The position numbers and the translations under genes are program-made. From Spirosoma arboris (GTDB taxonomy: Bacteria > Bacteroidota > Bacteroidia > Cytophagales > Spirosomataceae): DNA of 64,000 nt. The DNA is taken from NCBI RefSeq assembly GCF_009754945.1, contig NZ_WPIN01000011.1, forward strand, positions 62,001 through 126,000, in the 5' to 3' direction. Positions 35,234 to 42,926 of the stretch are shown in pieces; positions within the stretch are counted from its first letter, which is position 1; each line of letters opens with the position of its first letter. The notes under the pieces were generated by a model, which did not search any database, was not told the DNA's origin, and worked only from the letters and a program-made list of their open reading frames with translations.

Positions 35234-35241
35234 TACCTTTG
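35234..35241 (+). promoter_or_regulatory. Putative -7 element of the FadR-family gene
   Basis: TACCTTTG matches the Bacteroidota -7 consensus TAnnTTTG exactly. It ends 13 bases before the ATG at 35254, so transcription should start within a few bases of the start codon, giving a leaderless or nearly leaderless mRNA. A convincing -33 box is not obvious. Confidence 0.45.
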
Positions 35242-35242
35242 T

Positions 35243-35260
35243 CATCAGATGATATGATGA
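35243..35260. promoter_or_regulatory. Putative operator 1 of the FadR-family regulator
   Basis: CATCAGATGATATGATGA contains CATCA and TGATG as an inverted repeat with seven bases between. The identical 18-mer is found again at 35931-35948, and a 12-of-13 match in reverse at 37196-37208. This copy covers the predicted transcription start and the ATGATG start codons of the regulator gene, so binding would block its own expression. Confidence 0.55.
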
Positions 35261-35913
35261 ATACACCAATCAACAGAAGATCATTAGCGGATGAGGTAGC
35301 TAATCAGATCCAGACCTATATTCAGTCAGGGCAGTACGTGGCGAATCAACAATTGCCTACTGAACCAGACCTGATGAGACAATATGGGGTTGGGCGTTCT
35401 ACCATTCGGGAAGCAGTCAAAATGTTGGTAAATGCTGGCTTGTTACGCGTCCAGCAAGGAGTTGGGACATTTATTGAGCAGAATCCGGTTAGCAACGAGA
35501 CATTACATCAACGCTTAAAACGGGCAGAATCAAAAGATATTGATGAAGTACGGCAACTGATAGAAGTTAAAATTGCCCAAAAAGCCGCGATCAATCGTAC
35601 CCAACAGCAACTCGACCAGATTGAAGAATTTCTAAATCAACGGATTCAGGCATCTCTTGACGGCAAGACGGAGGAATGCATCCAAGCGGACATCAACTTT
35701 CATCTGAGTATTGCCAAAGCCTCCGGTAATGAGATTTTAGCCGATATGTACGAGGCCTTTTCCACCCGTTTGAAAAGCTGGTTTTTACAAATCTATCCTG
35801 ACACGAGTACGTTTATCCAGACGAATGATCTTCACCGATCTTTATTTCTGAGTATTAAAGAGGGTAATGAAGAAAAAGCGTTGAATGATGCCAGTCGAAT
35901 TTTAAGACATTGA
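35254..35913 (+). CDS. FadR-subfamily GntR transcriptional regulator
   Basis: 219 residues from the first ATG (35254; a second ATG follows directly, and a TTG at 35239 is less likely). The N-terminal winged helix is typical GntR: SLADEVANQIQTYIQSGQY, LPTEPDLMRQYGVGRSTIREA, LRVQQGVGTFI. The C-terminal FCD domain has DINFHLSIAKASGNEIL and DLHRSLFLSIKEGNEEKAL, with Asp and His residues placed to bind a metal and a carboxylate-type ligand. The start codon lies inside a putative operator that recurs before the next two genes. It most likely represses the adjacent MFS gene and itself until a small acid or sugar acid is present. Confidence 0.9.
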   Translation: MMNTPINRRSLADEVANQIQTYIQSGQYVANQQLPTEPDLMRQYGVGRSTIREAVKMLVNAGLLRVQQGVGTFIEQNPVSNETLHQRLKRAESKDIDEVRQLIEVKIAQKAAINRTQQQLDQIEEFLNQRIQASLDGKTEECIQADINFHLSIAKASGNEILADMYEAFSTRLKSWFLQIYPDTSTFIQTNDLHRSLFLSIKEGNEEKALNDASRILRH

Positions 35914-35930
35914 TTTTTTTTATTATTAAA

Positions 35931-35948
35931 CATCAGATGATATGATGA
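35931..35948. promoter_or_regulatory. Putative operator 2, before the Fsr-like gene
   Basis: This is an exact second copy of CATCAGATGATATGATGA, again overlapping an ATGATG start, here that of the MFS gene at 35942. It lies 17 bases after the regulator stop. Two identical 18-mers at two consecutive start codons are unlikely by chance. Confidence 0.6.
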
Positions 35949-37153
35949 GTAACTCAATTAGTCAGCCGTTGTCAACCGCGACGCAACAAGCTCAACGAAC
36001 CATTTATCCAATCCTGCTGGCCGTTAGTTTTGCGCACTTGCTCAATGATACCATGCAAGCGGTTATTGCTTCCGTCTATCCCCTGCTCAAAGTCGATTTT
36101 CACCTGAGTTTTGCCCAGATCGGTTTAGTAACACTTGCTTATCAATTAACTGCTTCTCTGTTGCAACCGTTTGTCGGTCTTTACACGGACAAACACCCTA
36201 AACCGTTCTCGATTGCCGTAGGTATGATCTTTTCATTCGTGGGAATCATGGCATTAGCCTGGGCATCGTCCTTCGGTTGGATTTTATTCGCCGTCAGTCT
36301 AATTGGGATTGGCTCATCCATCTTTCATCCAGAATCGTCCCGTATTGCCTATCTGTCATCAGGTGGCAAACGAGGGTTGGCTCAATCGGTTTTTCAGTTA
36401 GGCGGCAACAGCGGTAGCGCGTTGGGACCTTTGTTAGCTGCGTTGATCGTGGCACCTTTTGGCCAACATAACCTGATGTGGTTCTCGGTAGCGGCTTTGC
36501 TGGGAGGAGTTTTAGCCATCACAATCGGGAAATGGTATAAGGGCCACGCGTTGCCTAAAACAGCCAAAACAGGATCGTCAATCAATCCACTGGTCACTCG
36601 TAATCAAGTTATTTTCTCCCTGGTGATCCTGCTTCTGTTAATTTTCTCAAAGTATGTGTACCTGGCGGGCATGACCAGTTATTACACATTCTTTTTGATG
36701 GACAAGTTTGGCCTTACTATACAAGACGCTCAGGTTCATCTGTTTATCTTTTCAGCAGCCGTTGCCATTGGTACCGTAGCTGGCGGCCCACTGGGCGATC
36801 GGTTTGGTCGTAAATACATTATCTGGATTTCGATCCTGGGAGCCGCTCCCTTCACACTGCTACTGCCTTATGCGGATCTATTTTGGACAACCATTCTGTC
36901 GATCTGTATCGGCCTGATTATTTCGTCGGCCTTTTCAGCGATTGTGGTTTATGCCCAGGAACTCGTACCCGGTAAGGTGGGCCTGATTGCGGGGTTATTT
37001 TTTGGTCTGTCTTTTGGCATGGGGGGACTGGGTTCAGCCTTACTAGGCAGCCTGGCCGATCAAACCAGTGTCAGTTATGTGTTTCATGTTTGTGCTTTTC
37101 TGCCTTTAATCGGCATTATCACTAGCTTTCTACCCAAGCTCAAACATAACTAA
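35942..37153 (+). CDS. fsr: Fosmidomycin-resistance-like MFS transporter
   Basis: 403 residues with 12 predicted helices. The sequence follows E. coli Fsr closely in its signature parts: SFAHLLNDTMQAVIASVYPLLK, LSFAQIGLVTLAYQLTASLLQP, IGIGSSIFHPESSRIAY and GLAQSVFQLGGNSGSALGPL. Fsr exports the phosphonate antibiotic fosmidomycin; relatives probably move small phosphorylated or acidic molecules. The gene begins 28 bases after the FadR-family regulator, with an operator copy at its start, so they are co-regulated. The outer-membrane protein gene downstream may complete an envelope transport route. The family call is firm; the natural substrate is not known. Confidence 0.85.
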   Translation: MMSNSISQPLSTATQQAQRTIYPILLAVSFAHLLNDTMQAVIASVYPLLKVDFHLSFAQIGLVTLAYQLTASLLQPFVGLYTDKHPKPFSIAVGMIFSFVGIMALAWASSFGWILFAVSLIGIGSSIFHPESSRIAYLSSGGKRGLAQSVFQLGGNSGSALGPLLAALIVAPFGQHNLMWFSVAALLGGVLAITIGKWYKGHALPKTAKTGSSINPLVTRNQVIFSLVILLLLIFSKYVYLAGMTSYYTFFLMDKFGLTIQDAQVHLFIFSAAVAIGTVAGGPLGDRFGRKYIIWISILGAAPFTLLLPYADLFWTTILSICIGLIISSAFSAIVVYAQELVPGKVGLIAGLFFGLSFGMGGLGSALLGSLADQTSVSYVFHVCAFLPLIGIITSFLPKLKHN

Positions 37154-37195
37154 TCATGTCTCGTTAGCGATCTGTCATAATCTAATAGTCTAAAA

Positions 37196-37208
37196 ATCAC
37201 ATCATCTG
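37196..37208. promoter_or_regulatory. Putative operator 3 (inverse orientation), before the outer-membrane gene
   Basis: Read on the minus strand, CAGATGATGTGAT matches the two upstream copies (CAGATGATATGAT) in 12 of 13 bases. It lies 37-49 bases upstream of the -33 box of the beta-barrel gene, a place where a repressor or activator could act. Confidence 0.42.
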
Positions 37209-37244
37209 GGGGCCTTGGCGGGCCCTTTTCACATGTTTGTGCGA

Positions 37245-37275
37245 TTGATGGATGTTTGGTAGACGGCCAACTTTG
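37245..37275 (+). promoter_or_regulatory. Promoter of the outer-membrane beta-barrel gene
   Basis: TTG at 37245-37247 and CAACTTTG at 37268-37275, with 20 bases between, match the Bacteroidota promoter with one change (C for T in TAnnTTTG). The ATG at 37299 is 24 bases after the -7 element. Confidence 0.45.
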
Positions 37276-37298
37276 TAGCAACTAATGAACGCTACAAA

Positions 37299-39854
37299 AT
37301 GAACCGTCAACTTTCCTCCAACAACCTCATGGCCAACTTCTTCAGCTTCTCCGAGATCGATCTGCTCGTATTTGGCCTAATTGTACTATTTAATGTTAGC
37401 CTGGCTGTTTCGGCGGCCTATGCCCAGCCATTGAGTCGACCCAGCGTGGTCGGTTCTGTTCGTGACGCGGCTGGAAAACCCGTTGAATTTGCGACAGTTC
37501 TGTTGCTGAAAACGGGAGATTCCGCACCAGCTACGTCGTCGGTTACCAGTCAATCAGCTTCAGCGGCTAAGCTCGTTAAAGGAGCCGTAGGTGATGCCCA
37601 TGGACGATATGTTTTTGACAATATTGGTCCAGGCACGTATCAGGTTGCAGCCCAAATGGTCGGGTATCAAAAAACTACGTCCGCCCTGTTCACGGTTGTC
37701 GCAGATCAGCCTGAAGTTAAGGTGCCGCCTATTACGTTGCTCCAATCGTCTCAAACACTTGGCGAAGTGACGGTTGCGGCCAAGAAGCCTTTCATCGAGC
37801 AATTGCCAGACAAAACGGTGATTAACGTAGAGAACAGCATTGTTTCGGCAGGTGGAACGGCGCTGGAAGTGCTGGAAAAAGCACCGGGTATCCTGGTCGA
37901 CAATCAGAATGACCGTATTACCCTGAAAGGTCGCGAGGGTACACTAATCATGATCGATGGGAAGCCGACCTATCTGTCGGCGCAGGAAGTCGTAAATCTG
38001 CTCCGCAATACACCGTCCAATGGCGTTGAAAGCATCGAACTGATCACGAATCCATCGGCTCGTTATGATGCGGCTGGCAATGCAGGTATCATCAACATTC
38101 GGCTCAAACGGGGCAGTCGCAAAAGTGGTACTAATGGTAGTTCAACCCTGGGCGCAGGCTATGGCCGATTTCCGAAAGCGTCGGCAGGGCTGACACTTAA
38201 CCACCGGGCAGGCGGGTTGAACGTATTCGGGAATTACAACTATGATTACCGGGAAAGTTTCGGTTCTGTCGATGCGTTGCGAAAGTTCGGATCAGGCGAC
38301 TCGCTGACAACCGTGAACAACCTCGGCTACCGGCCCAGTACGGCCCAAAACCATACATTCAAGGTGGGTGCCGACTATGCACTGAGTAAACGAACTTCGA
38401 TCGGGGTGATGGCAAATGGTCTCATCAGCAATAACCAGGCGACGATCGATAATAAGAATCTTGTCTATGATGCAAAAGGCCAACTGGAGCAGACAGTAAC
38501 CATGATTAATGTGTCGACCCGAGGTACCAATCGGTTGGCTACCAATGTGAATTTTAAGCATACATTCGATACGCTGGGTCGGGAATTAACGGTAGATGCC
38601 GATTATTCACGGGTAACGATTCAACCGCAGGATAACATGCGGACGCGCTATCTGGGGACCGGTGGCGAAGAAACGCAACCCGAACTTATTCAGCGGAACC
38701 GACCACCTTCTACGGTAACGATTCGAGCCGCCAAAGCGGATTATGTTCATCCGCTACATCAGGGCGGGCGCCTGGAAGCTGGTGGTAAGATTTCCTACGT
38801 GACATCGGATAATGACGTTCGTTTTGAGACACTTACCGAAAATGGTTACGTAGCTGATCCGCAGCGAACAAATCATTTCCTGTACGATGAAACAATCACG
38901 GCAGGCTACCTCAACGCGAACCGTGACTGGGGCAAGTGGTCGGTACAGGCTGGTATTCGGGCGGAGCATACGCGTTCGCTCGAGAATTCGGTTACGCTGA
39001 GTAAGGTGATCGACCGGAACTATCTAAACCTGTTTCCCAGCGCATTTTTGACCTATAAGGCAAATCAGGATCACCAATGGCGGGCTTCCTATAGTCGGCG
39101 CATCGACCGGCCTAACTACCAGGATTTGAACCCTTTTGTGTACGTCATGGACCCCTACACCTATAACCAGGGCAACCCGTTTCTGCGTCCGCAATACACC
39201 AACGCGTTCCAGGTGAGCTATACATACAGGAACGAAACCAACATCAGTCTAAGCTATAACCATACGACCGATGTCATTACGGGTGTCAACGAGCAACAGG
39301 AACGGGTGATGCGCGTAACGACTGTAAATCTCGCTGCTCTGGACAATATCAATCTGAGTGTAAGTCTACCCCTGAAACCAACTAACTGGTGGAATCTCCA
39401 GCCGAGTGCCAATGTATTCTGGAATGCCTACAATGCCGAGTTTGCCGGCCAGCGACTCGACTACCGACAGCTATCTGCCAACCTAACGCTGAACCAGAGC
39501 TTCATCCTGCCTTACGGGCTAACGGCCGAACTATCAGGCTTCTATAATTCACCTTCAGTGTATGGAATGATGCACTTTAGAGGTATGGGGCAGTTGAGTG
39601 TGGGATTACAAAAGAGTCTATGGGACAAAGCGGCCACCTTACGTCTGAATGTCAGCGATATACTGCACACGATGCGATCGGGCGGTACGCTAAACTTTGC
39701 GAGCACGAACCTAAGCTTCATCAGTCAATGGGAAAGTCGTGTTGCACGTTTAACGTTCACCTACAATTTCGGTAATCGCAACCTGAAAACAGCCCGCCAA
39801 CGCCGATCAGGTGTCGAAGACGAACAGAATCGCATTGGTGGTGGCAACAATTAA
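37299..39854 (+). CDS. TonB-dependent-receptor-like outer-membrane beta-barrel protein
   Basis: 851 residues. After a long N-terminus with a hydrophobic segment ending in SAAYAQ (about residue 43) there is a carboxypeptidase-regulatory-like domain (SVVGSVRDAAGKPVEFATVLLL), with an insert rich in Ala/Ser. A plug-like domain follows (QLPDKTVINVENSIVSAGGT, MIDGKPTYLSAQEVVNLL, SARYDAAGNAGIINIRLKRG). The rest is a beta-barrel of the OMP_b-brl/Oar-like group, ending VARLTFTYNFGNRNLKT. No SusD partner is adjacent. Such proteins may import substrates or act in envelope remodelling. It follows the Fsr-like gene and has an operator-like site upstream, so it may be in the same regulon. Its 3' end abuts the next gene at 17 bases. 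Confidence 0.85.
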   Translation: MNRQLSSNNLMANFFSFSEIDLLVFGLIVLFNVSLAVSAAYAQPLSRPSVVGSVRDAAGKPVEFATVLLLKTGDSAPATSSVTSQSASAAKLVKGAVGDAHGRYVFDNIGPGTYQVAAQMVGYQKTTSALFTVVADQPEVKVPPITLLQSSQTLGEVTVAAKKPFIEQLPDKTVINVENSIVSAGGTALEVLEKAPGILVDNQNDRITLKGREGTLIMIDGKPTYLSAQEVVNLLRNTPSNGVESIELITNPSARYDAAGNAGIINIRLKRGSRKSGTNGSSTLGAGYGRFPKASAGLTLNHRAGGLNVFGNYNYDYRESFGSVDALRKFGSGDSLTTVNNLGYRPSTAQNHTFKVGADYALSKRTSIGVMANGLISNNQATIDNKNLVYDAKGQLEQTVTMINVSTRGTNRLATNVNFKHTFDTLGRELTVDADYSRVTIQPQDNMRTRYLGTGGEETQPELIQRNRPPSTVTIRAAKADYVHPLHQGGRLEAGGKISYVTSDNDVRFETLTENGYVADPQRTNHFLYDETITAGYLNANRDWGKWSVQAGIRAEHTRSLENSVTLSKVIDRNYLNLFPSAFLTYKANQDHQWRASYSRRIDRPNYQDLNPFVYVMDPYTYNQGNPFLRPQYTNAFQVSYTYRNETNISLSYNHTTDVITGVNEQQERVMRVTTVNLAALDNINLSVSLPLKPTNWWNLQPSANVFWNAYNAEFAGQRLDYRQLSANLTLNQSFILPYGLTAELSGFYNSPSVYGMMHFRGMGQLSVGLQKSLWDKAATLRLNVSDILHTMRSGGTLNFASTNLSFISQWESRVARLTFTYNFGNRNLKTARQRRSGVEDEQNRIGGGNN

Positions 39855-39870
39855 GAACGATCGAGAAATC

Positions 39871-41178
39871 ATGAAAAAACTACTCTTTATACCCCTCTTT
39901 CTGCTAACTCAGATTGTCGTAAGCGCGCAAGTTCTGCCCCCCGAGGAACGGCAGAGCACCATCGACACGGTACTCAAATTACTTAACGAACGGTATGTTT
40001 TCCCGGATGTGGCTCGAAAAATGGAGCAGTTCGTGCGTAGTAAACGAGACGTTTACAGCACGATTACAGAGGGTAATGCCCTCGCTGCTCAATTGACCAA
40101 CGACTTCCGGTCCATTGCCCACGACAAACATCTGAACGTTGGTTATCACCCCGAAGGCATACCCGATGAGCAAATCTGGAAAAAGGAACCAACATCCGCC
40201 GAACGTGAAGCCCAACGGGCGGGTATGCGTGCCGGATTACTACATGAGAATTTTGGCATTCTGGACGTATCCGTGCTCAAATTCAACATTGGCTATCTGA
40301 ACTTTAAGTACCTGGCTCCCCCCGAATTTGCGGGTGAATCGTATTCAGCGGCCATGAATTATCTCGCCAAAACCGATGCCTTAATCATCGACTTGCGGCA
40401 ATGTAGGGGAGCCATTTCAGAGCATGCCATTCCGTTTTTGTGTAGCTATTTCTTTGCTGAACCAACGCATTTGAATGATCTCTACTGGCGGGATGGCAAC
40501 ATAACCAATCAATCCTGGACTTACGCGGAAGTACCCGGCCATCAATACCTGAACAAACCGATTTACGTGCTAACCAGCAAGCAAACCTTTTCGGGCGCAG
40601 AAGAATTGGCGTACGATTTGAAAAACCTGAAGCGAGCTACTTTACTGGGTGAAACAACGGGCGGAGGGGCCAACCCAGGTGGAACGCAGCGGATCAATGC
40701 GCATTTTGAGATGTTCCTGCCCTTCGGCCGCGCTATTAATCCCATTACCCATACCAACTGGGAAGGCGTAGGAGTTGAACCAGATAGTGCAGTTTCGGCG
40801 AAACTGGCCCTGTACAAAGCTCAGCTGCTGGCGTTACGACACATCATCGCCGATTCTACCACAGAACCCAATTGGCGAACTGAACTGACGACGCAGCTAA
40901 CGTCTCTGGAGAAGAACCCGCCCGTTTTTATCAGGCATACGTTCACGCTGAAAGGGTACCCACAGGCCAAGCAGGTTGCTCTAGCGGGCTCTTTTAACAA
41001 CTGGTCTCAAAGTCCGCTTGTCCGAAAAGGGGATTCCTGGGTAGGTGATGTGGACGTAGAGCCCGGCAAGGTTTCCTATAAGTTCATTGTCAATGGTCAA
41101 TGGATTATTGACCCCGCCAACCCACGAACTGAGGGGGATGGGAAATACACCAATTCGGTTTTAGAGATTGTGCGTTAG
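39871..41178 (+). CDS. S41 (IRBP-like) peptidase fused to a CBM48/AMPK-type glycogen-binding domain
   Basis: 435 residues from the ATG at 39871, with a typical signal peptide (MKKLLFIPLFLLTQIVVSAQ); the frame also extends 20 codons into the previous gene. The N-terminal and central part is S41 of the retinol-binding-protein-like type: STIDTVLKLLNERYVFPDVA, DALIIDLRQCRG, then TSKQTFSGAEELAYDL with likely nucleophile S241, and LLGETTGGGANPGG. The last 85 residues (about 350-435) are an AMPK/CBM48 domain: TFTLKGYPQAKQVALAGSFNNW, then VSYKFIVNGQWIIDP. CBM48 normally binds alpha-glucans on glycogen or starch enzymes. The fusion with a protease is uncommon to my knowledge. It is probably co-transcribed with the barrel gene. 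Confidence 0.85.
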   Translation: MKKLLFIPLFLLTQIVVSAQVLPPEERQSTIDTVLKLLNERYVFPDVARKMEQFVRSKRDVYSTITEGNALAAQLTNDFRSIAHDKHLNVGYHPEGIPDEQIWKKEPTSAEREAQRAGMRAGLLHENFGILDVSVLKFNIGYLNFKYLAPPEFAGESYSAAMNYLAKTDALIIDLRQCRGAISEHAIPFLCSYFFAEPTHLNDLYWRDGNITNQSWTYAEVPGHQYLNKPIYVLTSKQTFSGAEELAYDLKNLKRATLLGETTGGGANPGGTQRINAHFEMFLPFGRAINPITHTNWEGVGVEPDSAVSAKLALYKAQLLALRHIIADSTTEPNWRTELTTQLTSLEKNPPVFIRHTFTLKGYPQAKQVALAGSFNNWSQSPLVRKGDSWVGDVDVEPGKVSYKFIVNGQWIIDPANPRTEGDGKYTNSVLEIVR

Positions 41179-41261
41179 CCTGCTATTCGATTCAACTTTT
41201 TGCTTGCGTCAAAAAGGATACTTCTATTACTTTGGGCAAACCAAAGCAGTTACTTAAACGT

Positions 41262-42008
41262 ATGCGCTACTTCTTTTTAGTTGTTTTAATCCACACCATA
41301 CATCTTTTTACACACCAGTCTTCATTAGCCCAAACGATCGTAAAAGGGGAACGTAGCGGCATCAGGCAAGAAGTACGTATTGATGAGCATACAAGACTCT
41401 TTGACAAGACTTCGGGTAAACAAATTTCCTATCAGGAATATCGGGCGTTGATCAAGGATGATCCGTTCGGTTATCACCTGGAGCCCATTATTGATGAGTA
41501 TGGCCAAGCCAGTGCCTACAAGATTCGACCTACCACTGCCGAGGAGAGAGAAACGCATAGTTTCAAGGATTTTGAATCAGGCCCGAAACCTAAGATAGGT
41601 GAACCAGTACCTGAATTTATCATGAAGGGGATTGACGACAAAGTGTATCGATCAACGGCGTTAAAAGGCAACGTCATTGTCCTGAGCTTTTGGATTAGTT
41701 TAAGCAAACCGTTCTGGGGACCAAATCATGCAAAACTCTTCGCCGATGCACTGCACCCCTATCAGTCGGAAACGGGTCTCATTTCGTTAGGTATTTTACA
41801 AGAGTCCAAGGAAGCTATAGTCAATGTAATGGCTACCGAAACGCTACCGTTTATTCCTGTTCCTAACTCGTATGGCTTTAATCGAAAATTTCAGATAACT
41901 ACAGGCCCAAGCTTTATGGTCATTGATCGATCAGGAAACCTGGCCGCTCTTGTCGAGGGATCGGAATACGATGAATTACGAAAAGCCCTGCAGACCGTAA
42001 GCCGCTAA
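41262..42008 (+). CDS. Secreted thioredoxin-fold protein without CxxC
   Basis: 248 residues from the ATG at 41262 (the frame reaches a TTG at 41232). The signal peptide ends near HQSSLAQ. The C-terminal 140 residues have an AhpC/TlpA-like fold: KIGEPVPEFIMKGIDD, STALKGNVIVLSFWIS, and TTGPSFMVIDRSGNLAALVEG. At the place of the redox motif the sequence is WISLSKPFWG, with no cysteine, so it cannot act as a classical thiol oxidoreductase. It may be a structural or binding relative. A 100-residue N-terminal part (DKTSGKQISYQEYRALIKD) is not recognised. No close partner gene is evident. Confidence 0.75.
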   Translation: MRYFFLVVLIHTIHLFTHQSSLAQTIVKGERSGIRQEVRIDEHTRLFDKTSGKQISYQEYRALIKDDPFGYHLEPIIDEYGQASAYKIRPTTAEERETHSFKDFESGPKPKIGEPVPEFIMKGIDDKVYRSTALKGNVIVLSFWISLSKPFWGPNHAKLFADALHPYQSETGLISLGILQESKEAIVNVMATETLPFIPVPNSYGFNRKFQITTGPSFMVIDRSGNLAALVEGSEYDELRKALQTVSR

Positions 42009-42039
42009 AACCGAACCTTTGCTCAAAGCTTGACAATCT

Positions 42040-42109
42040 AAATAGAGCGCTTTTATATAACCCCGTTCTCGCTTGGCTTCCCGACCGGGCGACATAGAGA
42101 GCTCTATTT
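42040..42109. repeat. Inverted repeat carrying a partial copy of the GTTCTCGCTTGGCTT element
   Basis: AAATAGAGC at 42040-42048 and GCTCTATTT at 42101-42109 are exact inverted arms between convergent genes. Between them, 42061-42080 repeats 20 bases of the outer arm of the palindromic elements at 20741 and 53922 (CCCGTTCTCGCTTGGCTTC), after which the similarity stops. It looks like a decayed or rearranged copy now acting as part of a transcription-end hairpin. Confidence 0.6.
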
Positions 42110-42382
42110 TCGGGTACAAGTCGTGAATCGTGAGATAATCCGATACACTTCCTGTTGATTGACAACACCCAGGGAAATCACACGGGTACGGGTATTTATT
42201 CTACTATATGTCAGTGCTTCCAACGAGTCGCATACTTCGTGGTAACTCGTTACGCTTGTAGGTACTGTTTGATTGGTCACCTGAACAGTCTCAACAAGTT
42301 GACAATTATAACAGGGACCTGGCTGTTTTGGAAAACAGGCGGATAACGTTACACTAACCAGCAATAAAAGTAGATATTTCAA
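42104..42382 (-). CDS. Small hypothetical lipoprotein
   Basis: 92 residues with a lipobox (YLLLLLVSVTLSACF, cysteine at 16). The start codon appears to be TTG at 42380-42382, because no ATG precedes the signal peptide in this frame. The mature part has three further cysteines (GPCYNCQ, HEVCDSLE, TTCTRK) and no known domain. It is convergent with the thioredoxin-fold gene, and its stop lies in the right arm of the inverted repeat. The role is unknown. Confidence 0.6.
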   Translation of the reverse strand: MKYLLLLLVSVTLSACFPKQPGPCYNCQLVETVQVTNQTVPTSVTSYHEVCDSLEALTYSRINTRTRVISLGVVNQQEVYRIISRFTTCTRK

Positions 42383-42596
42383 AATAATAGTCAGTTGTTG
42401 TTTAGTCTATACCAGACTGTGTAAATATAGGTACCTGATCGAAATTCCTCGTTCAGTAGCGGACACTAACTGTACGCTTTCGGACATCCGCGAGTCCCCC
42501 CTCTAGCTATAAATGACTAATAAACAAGCCTTTACCCTATTGGCACTGCATTTGTTTAGCAAATAGCAAGAAAACAAAGCCTGTAAAGAGAATACT

Positions 42597-42923
42597 ATGG
42601 GGAGAGCCTACCTGGGCGAATTTGAAGAACTCGTCCTGTTGACCGTAGCCATCCTGAATGGTAGTGCCTATGGTCTCAGCATTGCGGATGAACTAAAGCA
42701 GCGCACCCACCGATCAATAAACCTCAGTGGTGTACATGTGGCTTTATATCGCCTGGAAGAGAAGGGCCTGGTGCAATCCGAGTACGGAGGTGCGACAGCT
42801 ACGCGCGGAGGACGTAGAAAGCGCCTGTTTAGTATCACTGCAATTGGTCAGCAAACGTTGAGTGACCTGCGGGAAGTGCGCAACGAGCTTTGGGCTGCTA
42901 TTCCAACGCTTAGCTTATCTTAA
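42597..42923 (+). CDS. PadR family transcriptional regulator
   Basis: 108 residues forming a single PadR winged helix: LGEFEELVLLTVAILNGSAYG at the start, then HVALYRLEEKGLVQSEYG and GGRRKRLFSITAIGQQTL. The family represses transporter and detoxification genes. Here it is placed four bases before the ABC permease gene with the two clearly in one transcript, a pairing that I associate with Cytophagales. It probably responds to a cell-envelope stress molecule and regulates its own operon. Confidence 0.9.
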   Translation: MGRAYLGEFEELVLLTVAILNGSAYGLSIADELKQRTHRSINLSGVHVALYRLEEKGLVQSEYGGATATRGGRRKRLFSITAIGQQTLSDLREVRNELWAAIPTLSLS

Positions 42924-42926
42924 CGT

